Of a DNA stretch of 64,000 bases, positions 23,785-34,913 are shown one piece after another. Every line of letters begins with the position of its first letter. The stretch's first letter is position 1. The notes beneath the pieces are model-generated. The model made no database searches. It was not told the DNA's origin and worked only from the letters and a program-made list of their open reading frames with translations. The translations under genes were made by a program, and so were the position numbers. Source of the stretch: Castanea sativa (taxonomy: Eukaryota > Streptophyta > Magnoliopsida > Fagales > Fagaceae); contig NC_134014.1 of the NCBI RefSeq assembly GCF_040712315.1, positions 10,572,244 through 10,636,243 of the forward strand. The letters are read 5' to 3'.

Positions 23785-23802
23785 TCCCCACAGACGGCGC
23801 CA
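23785..23802 (-). other. Primer-binding site, tRNA-Asp-like
   Basis: Minus-strand TGGCGCCGTCTGTGGGGA begins two bases inside the right LTR. Its first nine bases match the complement of a plant tRNA-Asp 3' end (recalled). Its position identifies the right LTR as the 5' LTR. Confidence 0.8.
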
Positions 23803-24020
23803 ACTGATGATGCGAAGAAAATCAATAGACTGGATGCTTCGGACTTGAAAGGACCACTTGCTCTTTCGATGGCCTAAAAAAGAAAGAAAAGAAATCAAAG
23901 GTGACTGGGGTCGCTGGCCAAGAACCCTCCGATGGCAAAGTTAGCTTTCTCTCTATATTTTTGGAGTTCCAACTTTTTGGGAGAAGTAAAAACGTACCTT
24001 TTGTCTGGTCTGAATGAGTG

Positions 24021-24029
24021 TTTATATAG
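24021..24029 (-). promoter_or_regulatory. TATA box of the right (5') LTR
   Basis: Minus-strand ACTATATAAACA context, identical to the left LTR. This would be the promoter for full-length gag-pol RNA. Confidence 0.6.
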
Positions 24030-24264
24030 TGTCCTAAGAGCAGTTATTAGACTTGTAACTTCTCCTGGATTTGAGGAGGTGCGAGGGTTCAAGAATAACT
24101 TCCACAACTATTTAGGAGTTACATTTTTCTCATATAACGGTCACTGGAAGTTATGTGTGTGATAATGAGTTGTTGTAAATACTCAAGAATTTCCTAAGTG
24201 TCCAAGACTCATCCAGGGGTCCTCTTGTTGAGCGTACCTTTCTTCCAAGGAAGGTCGTTCCTCT

Positions 24265-24830
24265 ACGGACGAGGTTTACCAGGACGAGGTTCTTATTACC
24301 TTCGCTTTCCTAGTCTTGTCCTGGATGACCATGGTCTTCATGGACGACGTTTATCAGGACAAGGTTCTTACCACCTTCGCTTTCCTGGTCTTTTCCTGGA
24401 CGACCATGGTCCTCATGGACGAGGGTTACCAGGACGAGGTTCTTACCACCGCTTTCCTGTCTTCTCCTGGACGACCATGGTCCTCATGGACGAGGGTTAC
24501 CAGGACGAGGTTCTTACCACCTTCGCTTTCCTGGTCTTGTCCTAGACAACCATGGTCCTTATGGACGAGGTTTACGAGGACGAGGTTCTTATCACCTTCG
24601 CTTTCCTGGCCTTGTCCTGGACGACCATGGTCCTCATGGACAAGGTTTACTAGGACGAGGTTCTTATCCTGGACGACCATGGTCCTCATGGACGAGGTTT
24701 ACTAGGACGAGGTTCTTACCACCTTCGCTTTCCTGGTCTTGTCTTGGATGACCATGGTCCTCATGGATAAGGTTTACCAGGACGAGGTTCTTACCACCTT
24801 CGCTTTCCTGGACGACCTCCATGGACGATA
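24265..24830. repeat. 75-bp minisatellite in right LTR (about 8 units)
   Basis: Same unit as in the left LTR, with starts near 24,290, 24,367, 24,442, 24,513, 24,588, 24,663, 24,715 and 24,787. The unit spacing differs from the left LTR, so the array has changed since insertion or during reverse transcription. Confidence 0.93.
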
Positions 24831-24859
24831 TTGGAGTTGTATTTTATCATACCCCATCA

Positions 24860-24864
24860 GTTAT
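24860..24864. repeat. 5-bp target-site duplication, right copy (GTTAT)
   Basis: Exact match to 10,234-10,238, directly after the CATCA end of the right LTR. Confidence 0.95.
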
Positions 24865-24914
24865 ATTTGCCAATTTTGTTTGGTAAGAAAAAGTGATTGC
24901 TCAAGGTATATACA

Positions 24915-25025
24915 TATTTTGTTCTTAGATAGAATTCTACTATAATTTAATCTAAGTGTATATGTGTGAGCTCACTTCTAGAAACTTAAACTTCAAACCT
25001 TACCTCCTCCCCCCTACATCTCACA
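24915..25025 (-). mobile_element. Partial SINE, same family as 7234 and 12135
   Basis: Minus-strand similarity to the shared SINE 3' part (TAGATAGAATTCTACTATAA on the plus strand) and to the body (CTTCAAACCTTACC region of the B box). Neither an A tail nor a clear target duplication was found, so it is older or truncated. Confidence 0.55.
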
Positions 25026-25822
25026 AGCAAAACAATTGTTACAAATTGCATTATTTAAAATAAAATAAAAACTCAAATACATGAATTTTTTTTTTAAAGT
25101 GACGGTTGACACAAAATGAGACAGCGTAATAAAAGAAATAACGTTGGTTTAGATAAGTGCTTTGCATAAAATAAATTATGTTTGTTCAATCTTTTTCATC
25201 TATCAAATAACAATAAGAATTCTATAAAACATTTAAAAAAAACAATTTGGAAACAAATTACAAATATTAGCATCAACTATACAATTTAACATTTTTTTGA
25301 TATAAAATATATCAACACATTAAGATTTCATTTTATGATTTTATAATAATTGTTTATTATCATTAATAGTAACAATTTTTAGAAATTTTTTTTATTGAAA
25401 ATTAAAAAAATTATAAAAAATTTGACAACTTTTTTAATACTCAATAATTTTTTTTAAAAAATAAATTATTAATGTATACGTCGAGGCATACATTAATCGG
25501 GACAGGAAATTCCTACCAATTTTTTTGATCAATTAATGCACCGATTCCCACGTGGTAAGATTAATATTATTCTTTAATCTTAAAAAAAAAAAAAAACTGA
25601 TTGTTAGATGTTACTCCTCCCAATGCGAACGCTGAGAGACAAACCAGAAAAATGCAGAGCTGGACTTGATTAGACTAGGATAGAATCATAGGATTCGGAC
25701 CAATCTATCTTTATCTTAGTGTTTAGTTTCAACAAGAAACTAGAGAGAGACAAAAGACAAAGAGGTTTACTTATATTACAGTAATTGGTAAGGAGTTTAA
25801 ACACTCATCAAAGTCTCAGATT
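25026..25822. other. Intergenic DNA upstream of BCE2
   Basis: AT-rich with long A/T runs to about 25,590; the last 200 bases probably contain the BCE2 promoter and leader. No other gene seen. Confidence 0.5.
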
Positions 25823-28800
25823 ATGATGATTGGTCGGAGGATTTTTATTTTGCAGAAGAGGTCTTTCACCTCCGTTCGGCGGTTCCTATGTCCGTACACC
25901 TCCCATGCTCCGAACCCGAACCCGAACTCGAACTCGAATCCATCCCCAGCCCAAGCTTCGGCGTCGTTTCGGTCCGCTGGTAGTCGTAGTAGTATTCTTC
26001 ATGTGAGTCCCAGCTGTTCTTCTTGTACTTTTGTTATCTCGGTGCGTCGTCGTTTTTAGCTTAATGTTCAAGTCAAATTTTTTTAAAATTATTGTTTGAT
26101 CATATAGAGTTAAATTAACATTTTTATAATTACCATGAAACATTTATCAATAAGTCTAGTTTGTCACAACTAATACTGAGGTTGGTATGATTGATTATCG
26201 TGCAATAAAAGTGGTGTCAATAACGAATAAAAAGTTGCGTTGCACTTACGCCAATCACATCTTGTCACGTCAAGAGTGTTGTGAACAAAATTTGTGTACC
26301 AATTAAGGAAAGAAAAGTAGAGGATAAAAAAAGAGTTGTACTAATTTGATTAAAACTCATTGTTGTGAGTAATGAAGTTACTTTAATTTTCTTTCTTAGG
26401 TTTACTAGCATGATTTCTCTTAGTTGTATTGTGAATGGCAATGATTTTCTTTATCTAATTTTAACTATATGTGGGAAAAATTTGAGGATGAACTAGTTCT
26501 TCATTGACTTTATTGGAGCCTTTCTCAATACCATAAGTGATCATAACCATGTTTTTGATTGGTACAACATTTCTTTGATGAATTATAATTGAATAGCTCC
26601 ATCAATACAAATCAGAAAAGCATTCTAATTTGTCGAGTCGATTACCATCCAAATGACTGATGACCAATCCATGGGTCAGTCCTATGATTTGTCTGGTTTA
26701 CTAGGTGTTTTGTAGTGGGCATGTGTACATTAGTTGTCATCAATTCTATTGATCTTGTCAATGCGACTTTCTTGTTTTAAAAGCATAATAATGTAGAACT
26801 TGCTTGTAAATACAGATCTTTTCCATTTTGTAGTTCAATGTTCCATATATTGCTGTGAATAGAAGTTTCTTTTCAAGTCACGCTGTAGCAGATCTTCCAG
26901 TGGGTGGGATAGTTGATGTACCGTTAGCACAAACTGGTGAAGGCATTGCTGAATGTGAACTTCTTAAATGGTTTGTGCAGGAGGTGAGTGAACGAAGCTA
27001 ATTGTTTGTGTTTATGTCTTTACATTTATTAGCTTCTTCTTCTTCTTCGTGTTTTTTTTTTTTTGTTGCTAAAGTCTTTATATGTATTTCTTGATGTCAG
27101 CTCAATGATTGGTTGTAATTGTCAATGGCTGATGGCTTTTTCATTGTATTCCTTGTTCGAAACTATTGATACTCTCTTCCCTTATTTCCAAATTGTCAGT
27201 AGTATTTTTTGTATATTTCAGGATGCTTACAGATGTAAAGTTCTTTGTTGTTTTTGGTTTGAGTTTTGTTTGCCAAGATTTGTCTTTGGTCTATCAAACA
27301 TGTATTATTGAGAATACTATCTATTATCAGATATTGGTTTTGGCTTAAGCTTTAGCATTGATTTTGATATGCTTTGGTTTGAACTCTTTTTTACCACGGT
27401 TTCCTGGATAATTTATGGCTTCTTTCTCCTGAAATATGAAGTTCCTCATGTTCTGCACTGCTAACGAAATAGGATAGACTCGTAGACCAATGCAAATCAA
27501 CTGTTTTCGGGCTGTTTATCTATACATATTCCATTATACCCTGACTTTTGTTTTGATTAAACCGGTGGAAATAATTGTTAATCTGATTACTCTGACAGGG
27601 GGATCAAATTGAAGAGTTTCAACCAATTTGTGAAGTTCAAAGTGACAAAGCAACCATAGAAATAACAAGTCGTTACAAAGGGAAAGTTGCTCAAATTCTC
27701 TACGTTCCTGGTGACATTGTAAAGGTGAGAATACTCAAATCACTTTAGAAAAGTGAACATGTTTTATTCTCAACTACACGTGACTTATGATTCATCATTA
27801 TGATTGTCAAGTATGTAGTTCCAGTTTTCTGAGTGGCTGTTAGGGACAGCATAGGGAAGTTCGCATCGTTCAAAAACCATGGTTTTGATTTTTGGTTTCT
27901 TTTTAAGAATATTAAGTAGGCCTACTTAAGTTTTAGAAACATCAAGGGCTAAAAAAGTATAGGATTTATCAGAACCTGGATCAGCTTTGTCTTTCATCTG
28001 CTTTGATTTCATACTAAAATACAATTTAAGCTTTTTTGTTACGCAAACTGCAGGTTGGAGAAACTCTTTTAAAGATTGTTGTTGAGGAAGCACAGGTTTC
28101 AACCTATGTTTTAGAAAACCCAACTCCAACACAAGAGGGTCTAAAAAATATAAAGCCTTGCGATTCAGAGCTAACTAAAAATGACATATGCGGAGTCCTA
28201 TCCACACCTGCTGTCCGGAACCTTGCAAAACAACATGGTGTAGATCTAAATGATGTCAAGGGAACTGGTAAAGATGGCAGGATATTAAAAGAAGATGTCC
28301 TCCAATATGCTTTCCAGAAAGGAAGCATTAAAGATCCATCTGCCTCCTTGACTTCTGCTTCAAGAAGGCAGTTTCTTGGAGGAGAAGAGGATCATCCACA
28401 TCCTTCAGGTGAAGTTCTAGGGAGCTATGAAGATAAGACAGTTCCGCTGAGGTAAACTTGGATAAAAAGATGAACCTAGACACCCTCTTCTATTTTTTAT
28501 CTTTTTTTAATGGAATTCTCTGCCATATAATTCATGAGATGGACAAAACCAAGATGAACTTGACAGTTTCAATACTATAGAGTTGCCATTGACCATGATG
28601 TTGCTGAGCTTTTTCCATTAAGCCAATACTTTGGATGGTGTGGCCTGTGCCCTTGGTTTCTTTGGCTTCATAAAAATTATTTCCATGCAAATGCAAGATT
28701 AAAGTGACTTATCTAATATAAGATTTGACTCAGTAGCAATATTATTGTGCCCACAAATCCTTCTAGCTTGTTTTTTGATGATATGTTCTTTATTTATTTA

Positions 28801-30339
28801 TTTATGTAACGTAATGAATTCATGTAAAATATTTTATAAGTGGTCTAAATATGACAGAGTTAGAGTTTTAGGCAAGTTACTTACATTTTTGGTCTTTCAG
28901 GGGTTTCCAGCGAACAATGGTAAAATCAATGTCCATGGCTGCAAAAGTCCCACATTTTCATTATGTAGACGAGATAAATTGTGATGCATTGGTGGAACTT
29001 AAATCATCATTTCAAAATACTAATTCCGATCCAGATGTTAAGCACACTTTCCTTCCAACACTGATAAAGTCGCTTTCAATGGCATTGAGCAAGTATCCCT
29101 TAATGAATAGTTGCTTCAATGAGGAGTTACTTGAAGTCATCCTTAAAGGTAGTAGACTTCCTATTTTAACTGTTTTTGATAAGCCAATATGCTTATTAAG
29201 TTAATAAAAATGGACTTCTATATGCATCACATGATTCACATCATCTGCCATTTGTGCTGATTTGATCTGTTTTTATCAGTGAGTAAATGCCATTTTATTT
29301 GTCGCTTCATATTCTCGGTCATTATGGTATTTGATCAGAGTGTTATGTCACAAGATTTTGTGGATGTAGGATATCCTAACAGACTGGTAGACTTGAATCT
29401 TGTTCCTACGTGACCCGATCAATTCGATCAGGCACTTGTCATCTATTTTCATTGTTTTATTCTTTGACACGCATATGTGTTTTGTGAATTGAGACATTTA
29501 TGTGTAATTAAGTTTGTTTATCTTTGTGGCTAAAACTGTGGATGTAGAATATATAATAAAGTAGGGGTGTCAGATTAGGCAATAAATTAGAGATGTTATA
29601 ATTCTCTAACTTATTAGCAAATTTTCCAAACCTATTTGAATGTCTAAATTGGTGACTGACATGGACATGGGAAAGTGAAAATGTGTTCAGAATGCCATTC
29701 ACGAACAAGAGTACTACATTTATAGTTAATATTTCTAGGGACTCTCCTTGATTGCTACAAAACAAATTGAAATGATTTAGTTTCAAAGGGTATATATGAA
29801 CATGTCTAGAGGTTATACGAATGAGTTTCATTCAAAAAATTAGTTGATGTGGCCGGTTAGGATCTTTGTGGAAGTGTAGTTTTTATAGTTGTAAGCAACT
29901 AATTGGTTTCTTGGGCTGTGTTAATTATTGTCAGGCTGCCATGATCTCATAAGTTTTTGTCTATCATATTGGCCTTTTATTAATGTTTAATACAATTTTT
30001 GGACTTATTGATTATTATAGGTTCTCACAATATTGGAATTGCAATGGCTACTCCATCTGGTCTAGTTGTACCAAACATAAAGAATGTTCAGTCACTTTCG
30101 ATCTTGGAGGTCAGTAATATGGATTCTTAATTTGATACATACATATACATACTATTCTACATCATGGAAGTGTGAAGTTGATTTCTTCCAGCACTCGTCT
30201 GTTTCTCCAAGATGCACAAAAAAAAAGGTTTTTTTTGGGAAGAGGCATTTATCAAATTCCGTTTTCAATATAACCTCTTTATCTTGCATTTTTTCTATTT
30301 CTTCCACGATCATATCTTTTCAGTTTTCCTCTATATATA

Positions 30340-30372
<33 letters not shown>

Positions 30373-32277
30373 TCATATATGATAGAAATTTTGATCATTT
30401 TGTATTTACCAGTTGGATCAATTGATTGCTTTCCCAGCTATATGGGGCTGGGTTGTACACCTGCCTCTTGATTGAACGTATAATCTCTTTGCCTCCCCAC
30501 CCTGTACTCATAGTAATTTGCCTCCTTGCTTGAATTCATGGGCAACCAATCAATTGATGATGTGCCGCATCTAGGGCTTTAACTTACATGATGTGTTGCA
30601 AAAGGCAACAAATGCAATTTGTGTCGCAGTTGCTTTGGCTGCCTTGTCAAGCACTGCTGTTCTACTGCTGCTAGGACAGTTACTTGCTTTGACTAAATGA
30701 TTTTCTAGTTTGAAACTTTGAATATTATAACATACTAGAACATTGCAATAGGTTGTATTTGATCTGTAAATGTAGTGCTTCAGCCCTATGAATATAAGTG
30801 TAGATGACAATGACTTAGTGCCCACAATCTTTATTTTTTCACTACAAATTGTTTTCTCATGCTTGATAACTTCTTGATGTGCATATTTCCAAATGTTCTT
30901 TTTAGTGATAAAGTTTGTTTTTGCATTTAGATAACAAAGGAACTGTCAAGGTTACAACAATTGGCATTGGATAACAAGCTTAATCCTGCGGATATATGTG
31001 GTGGAACACTAACATTGAGCAATATTGGAGCAATTGGTGGAAAGTTTGGTTCACCCCTCCTCAACTTGCCTGAAGTTTCCATCATTGCAATTGGACGAAT
31101 TCAGAAAGTTCCTCAATTTACAGATGATGGAAATATTTATCCTGCATCAATCATGACCGTAAGCAATGATATATTTATCTTGGTATCATATCTCTAATGT
31201 TATCATAATACTATAAGAATAAAAACCACACCAAAGAAAAAGCAGAAACTTTTCTCCAAACACATCTAATTATAAAACACGGCATATATACCTCATGGTT
31301 CAATTGAATGCTTTTGTCATTTTGCTGAAAGGGAAGGAATAATCGTTGATAGGCAGGGGCCATGGCAGTCAATATGTCCCCTCTTATACTTTTTCAGCAG
31401 AATGAGTAAAATGCTAGTTTGTTCTTGCAGTGATGTTTTAAGTGTTTGATTTGATGTTTCTGGAAGAAGTTGCTTTAAGGATCCTTTCCCTAACTAGGAT
31501 GCTGCTGCAAATTAAGCTAGTGTACTTTCTTAACTGTCAGTCTTGCTAGTGGTCAGGCATCAGATTAGATCTCTCTCTCTCTCTCTCTCTCTCATGTGAT
31601 TTTGTGTCAGTAGATGCATATGTGACACACCTATTCCTAAATACTTTAAACCATCTGCTTAATAATAGAAGAAGATTTAGCTATATGATATTACATAGGG
31701 GATCGCGATGCCTTCTTGTCGTATGTTATGACTTGGTTTTGTGAATTTGAGTTGATTATTATAATGAATTTTGTTCGTTGAATGTGGGCACTGGCCTTGT
31801 AAATATGAGTTTTTGATAGAATACAAGGCCAGCACTCAACATTCACTGACCAAAATTTGTCATGATTATTTAGATAAGCTGTGTGATTTGAAAAAAACGT
31901 GTTATTACTTACCTAAAAAATAGACACGACCGATAGTATTCAGTTTTTGAACCTACCGGAATGCTAAATAACATGTAATTCCATATCTAGTATGTATATA
32001 TTGATGATACAAATAACCAGAAGAGAGATTTGATATAATATGCATCCTTTTCCTTCTCAGGTTTAGTGACTGTTACCTGGTTCTTCATATGCAATGACTA
32101 ATGAGCCATCTGGTGATAGATGAAATTAATCTATCAAATCTGACATGGTATTTTCCTTCTCAGGTTAATATAGGTGCCGATCATAGAGTTTTGGATGGGG
32201 CAACTGTTGCAAGATTCTGCGGTGAATGGAAACAATTTATTGAAAAGCCGGAACTGTTGATGTTGCATATGAAATGA
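25823..32277 (+). CDS. BCE2: Branched-chain alpha-keto acid dehydrogenase E2 (dihydrolipoamide acyltransferase), mitochondrial
   Basis: E2 core of the mitochondrial complex that breaks down the keto-acids of Leu, Ile and Val. It moves the acyl group from E1 via lipoyl-lysine to CoA. Exons: 25,823-26,002; 26,834-26,983; 27,599-27,724; 28,054-28,451; 28,901-29,148; 30,021-30,109; 30,931-31,158; 32,164-32,277. All introns are GT-AG and in phase, giving 510 residues. Residues 1 to about 65 are Arg/Ser-rich, like a mitochondrial presequence. The lipoyl domain has [11 protein letters not shown] (Lys127 would be lipoylated). The E1/E3-binding domain is at about 201-237 ([20 protein letters not shown]). 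The C-terminal catalytic domain ends in [15 protein letters not shown] with the HxxxDG active-site motif (His480, Asp484). All key residues are present, so the gene looks functional. It resembles Arabidopsis At3g06850 (recalled). Confidence 0.95.
31756..31874. repeat. Long hairpin (inverted repeat) in BCE2 intron 7
   Basis: The left arm (GAATTTTGTTCGTTGAATG... GCACTGGCCTTGTA) pairs with a right arm that reads on the minus strand AATTTTGGTCAGTGAATG... GTGCTGGCCTTGTA. The stem is about 50 bp with few mismatches and the loop about 20 bases. It could be a tiny MITE or a small-RNA precursor. Confidence 0.65.
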
Positions 32278-34913
32278 GAGATCTTTAAAAATGTCCAGAA
32301 TAGAAGATGATCCGTCTTGATTGTTTGTCGAGAGGATAAGGGCAAAATGTACAGTGATCTACACAAATCTATTGCTATGGCATTTGTTGCTAAAGGAGGT
32401 AAGCTGGGATTGGACTGTGCCAACATTGTTGCTGGTTCTAGCTGATGTTTGTATCTGAAACGAAGAAAGCAGCCAAGCAATTTATTCAAAACACACTGTT
32501 TCAGTCCTATTGCATCAATAATGCTTGATCATTTAGGTGATGAAATTCCAGATTTTGAGACCATGCCTTTATCTTTAGCTCTCAGATGCATGTTACTGTG
32601 TCTAAGTGAAGAGCTTGTGACATAATACTGGATATTGCTAGCAAAAATAAATAATGATAATATAGGACTAGGGTTATAGTTTCTCTGGTAGTTAAATGTG
32701 TTACATTACCAAATATATCTGAATCGTATCTTCATTTCAAGCCACGATATGAATTGGTATCTCTTTCTCAAAATTAATTTAATAAGGTTCAGAAACCTTG
32801 TTTAAATTTCTTCTTGTACTGAGAGTCCACAACAGTCTCATCAAACCCAAAGTTGAGAATGTAAACCCGCGAAATATTGCTTGGAAGGAGGGTATTGATC
32901 ATTGCACTAATTTTCAGCATCTCTAGCAAAATGTTGCTTGGTATATATGTTAGTGAGCAGAATTTTCAGCATCTCTAGCAAAAACGAGTGCGCCATTTTG
33001 TTGTTTTGCTGTTTAGGCAGCTTTAAATTTCAAAGGTTTTATGTGAGGCATTGTAGTAGGCCAAGACGCAAGACCACTTCTGCTGCAATGTCGTTTTGTA
33101 CGACTAGCCGTTTAATATTTTTCGACCCAATCAACAAGTCCTATGTGGGGCCAAGGGCATGCATGATCTTAATTGTCATTCTAAGACATTTAAAAAGAAA
33201 TTATTTTAAATTTAATGCATTCTACAGGTTTAGGTCACTTTTACATTATAACCTTTAAAACTTGCAAATTTTATAATTTGAGTAATGAGTGGTAATAATT
33301 ACGCACACGGAGTTTTTCTAATTGGGCTTTCAACACTTCAATCTCTTCCCTTAGACTCTCAGTTTTTCCATTGATACCATATGCCATGTGATTTCGTTGC
33401 TCAATCAACTCTTCAATCTCTTCCCCTAGACTCTAAGTCTTTCCATTGATACCGTATGCCAGGTGATGTCATTGCTCAATTAACCACATAGGCAATGAAA
33501 CTAATGGTAGTTAACTAAAGCACGAATAAGACTTATTTTTTACATTTTAATGACCAATAGTGCATTTGAAATTTTAGGAACCAAAAGTGCTTACTTAGTA
33601 AATACAAAGCAAAGAATAACCACCACTCTTCTTCAATTTTTATTTGTTTCTAATACAAGCTTCAGATTCAAAAAATCAAAGTTAGGGCACAAATGCATAT
33701 CTTCACATTTCTTCCTCTCTCAATTTCTTTATGGGAAATTTTGAAGAACAAGATCTATACTATACAATAATTTTTTCAGTTATTCTTTTTTCATATCATA
33801 AATAAAACCTCCACTCTTCATATTATATTTTTCATATACAATAATTAATTACTTCAACTATTGCTAGTTTTGTTACTATATGTCTCTTACTCATCACATT
33901 TAACTCTCGATTAATTCTTATTTTGCCTTACTTTTGTACTCCATTTGAGCAGGCACGTGATCATCTTAAACTCATTTTTACCAACTAGCAAGTACCACTG
34001 GCTTTATTTTACATTTGTTTATTCATCTATTTTCTTATTTTTATTTTCTTTGTATTTAGTGGAAAAACTTTAATTTTTTTTTTTTGTTTTGCAATAAGGA
34101 TTGCTTTAAATTTTTTCAAAACTATGTATTTATTTTGGTATAATTAAGATGCTCTTCTTAATATTAATTGTTAATTTGTCACACATATTTGATTATATTA
34201 GTTTTGAAATATTTTTCCCTTTTTGTTATCAGGTTTTGCTTCTTAGAAAAGAATAAAATAATAAAATTAGCACAAGCTTTATCTATTCTAATTAATTTTT
34301 CTTACATTCTATTTCCCCTTGGTTGAAGTAATTTTTCCCGTTGAATCAATAAAAAAAAAAATCCTCCTACAAAATAAAAGAGCCTTATGTGCTTAGAGGC
34401 TAATTTATACTATTATTTAAGGAGTTTTCTCGGTTTTTCTCATCCTAAATCCTAATTAATGTATATATCCTTCTCAAAAAAAAAAAAAAAATAGCATATA
34501 TATATATATATAATATAGTATACAAGTAAAATAAGTAACAGGAAATAATATCCGACACGGAAGCATGAAAAATCAAAGAATTCAATTCATGATGTTTTGG
34601 CATCTCACCGTACGTTACTGACCCAGAAGAAAGTGAAGAACCATTCTATCTATTTGTACGACACTGGTCACACACGTTGTCTGCATAATCTTTTTATCTC
34701 GCGCAAGGGTTCTTTCTACTGCTGTAACATGGTTTAATATTCATCCACTTGTAGATTACATATAGGTTTTCTTTTTTTGTCGTGTGTCGTAAAGTTAGAA
34801 ATAACCGCTTCCAACTGCAACCAACCGCTACAGAACTCAACAACAATGCGCTTCATGGAACTGCACGTTACAAAATTTAGTCATTCTTTGAACTCTCACT
34901 TTGTCTCTCAATT
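32278..34913. other. Intergenic DNA between BCE2 and GEX2
   Basis: Includes the BCE2 3' UTR (to perhaps 32,650, where AATAAATAATGATAAT could serve as poly(A) signals), a decayed coding fragment at 33,297-33,490, AT-rich DNA, and the presumed GEX2 promoter. The ORF at 32,938-33,258 has no recognisable domain. Confidence 0.5.
33297..33490 (-). pseudogene. Decayed coding fragment with a 25-codon tandem repeat
   Basis: Two 75-bp direct repeats (starts 33,339 and 33,414). On the minus strand they read as a coiled-coil-like peptide (IEQRNHMAYGINGKTESLRE, then an EIEVLKAQLEK heptad-like tail). The distal unit has two stops, TGA and TAG, each one step from a sense codon. It looks like a relic of a coiled-coil gene or transposon protein; source not recognised. 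Confidence 0.45.

Larger units (their letters stand above)
10239..24859 (-). mobile_element. Complete Ty3/gypsy LTR retrotransposon, Tat-type, 14.6 kb
   Basis: Both LTRs begin TGATGATGCGAAG and end CCCCATCA on the plus strand (TG...CA rule) and are flanked by the same 5-bp duplication GTTAT. Order on the minus strand: LTR, PBS, gag, protease, RT, RNase H, second RNase H, integrase, a long spacer carrying an oppositely oriented spliced ORF, polypurine tract, LTR. A second RNase H plus an extra ORF between pol and the 3' LTR are recognised features of the plant Tat lineage. The coding parts have many stops, so this copy is not autonomous. A Helitron and, inside it, a SINE were inserted later. 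Confidence 0.96.
23805..24859 (-). repeat. 5' LTR of the Tat element (right LTR)
   Basis: 1055 bp, matching the left LTR; the length difference comes from the number of 75-bp repeat units. The PBS abuts its inner edge. Confidence 0.95.

Noticed and set aside
24198..24705. Repeat ORFs in the right LTR
   Set aside because: Same minisatellite artefact as in the left LTR.
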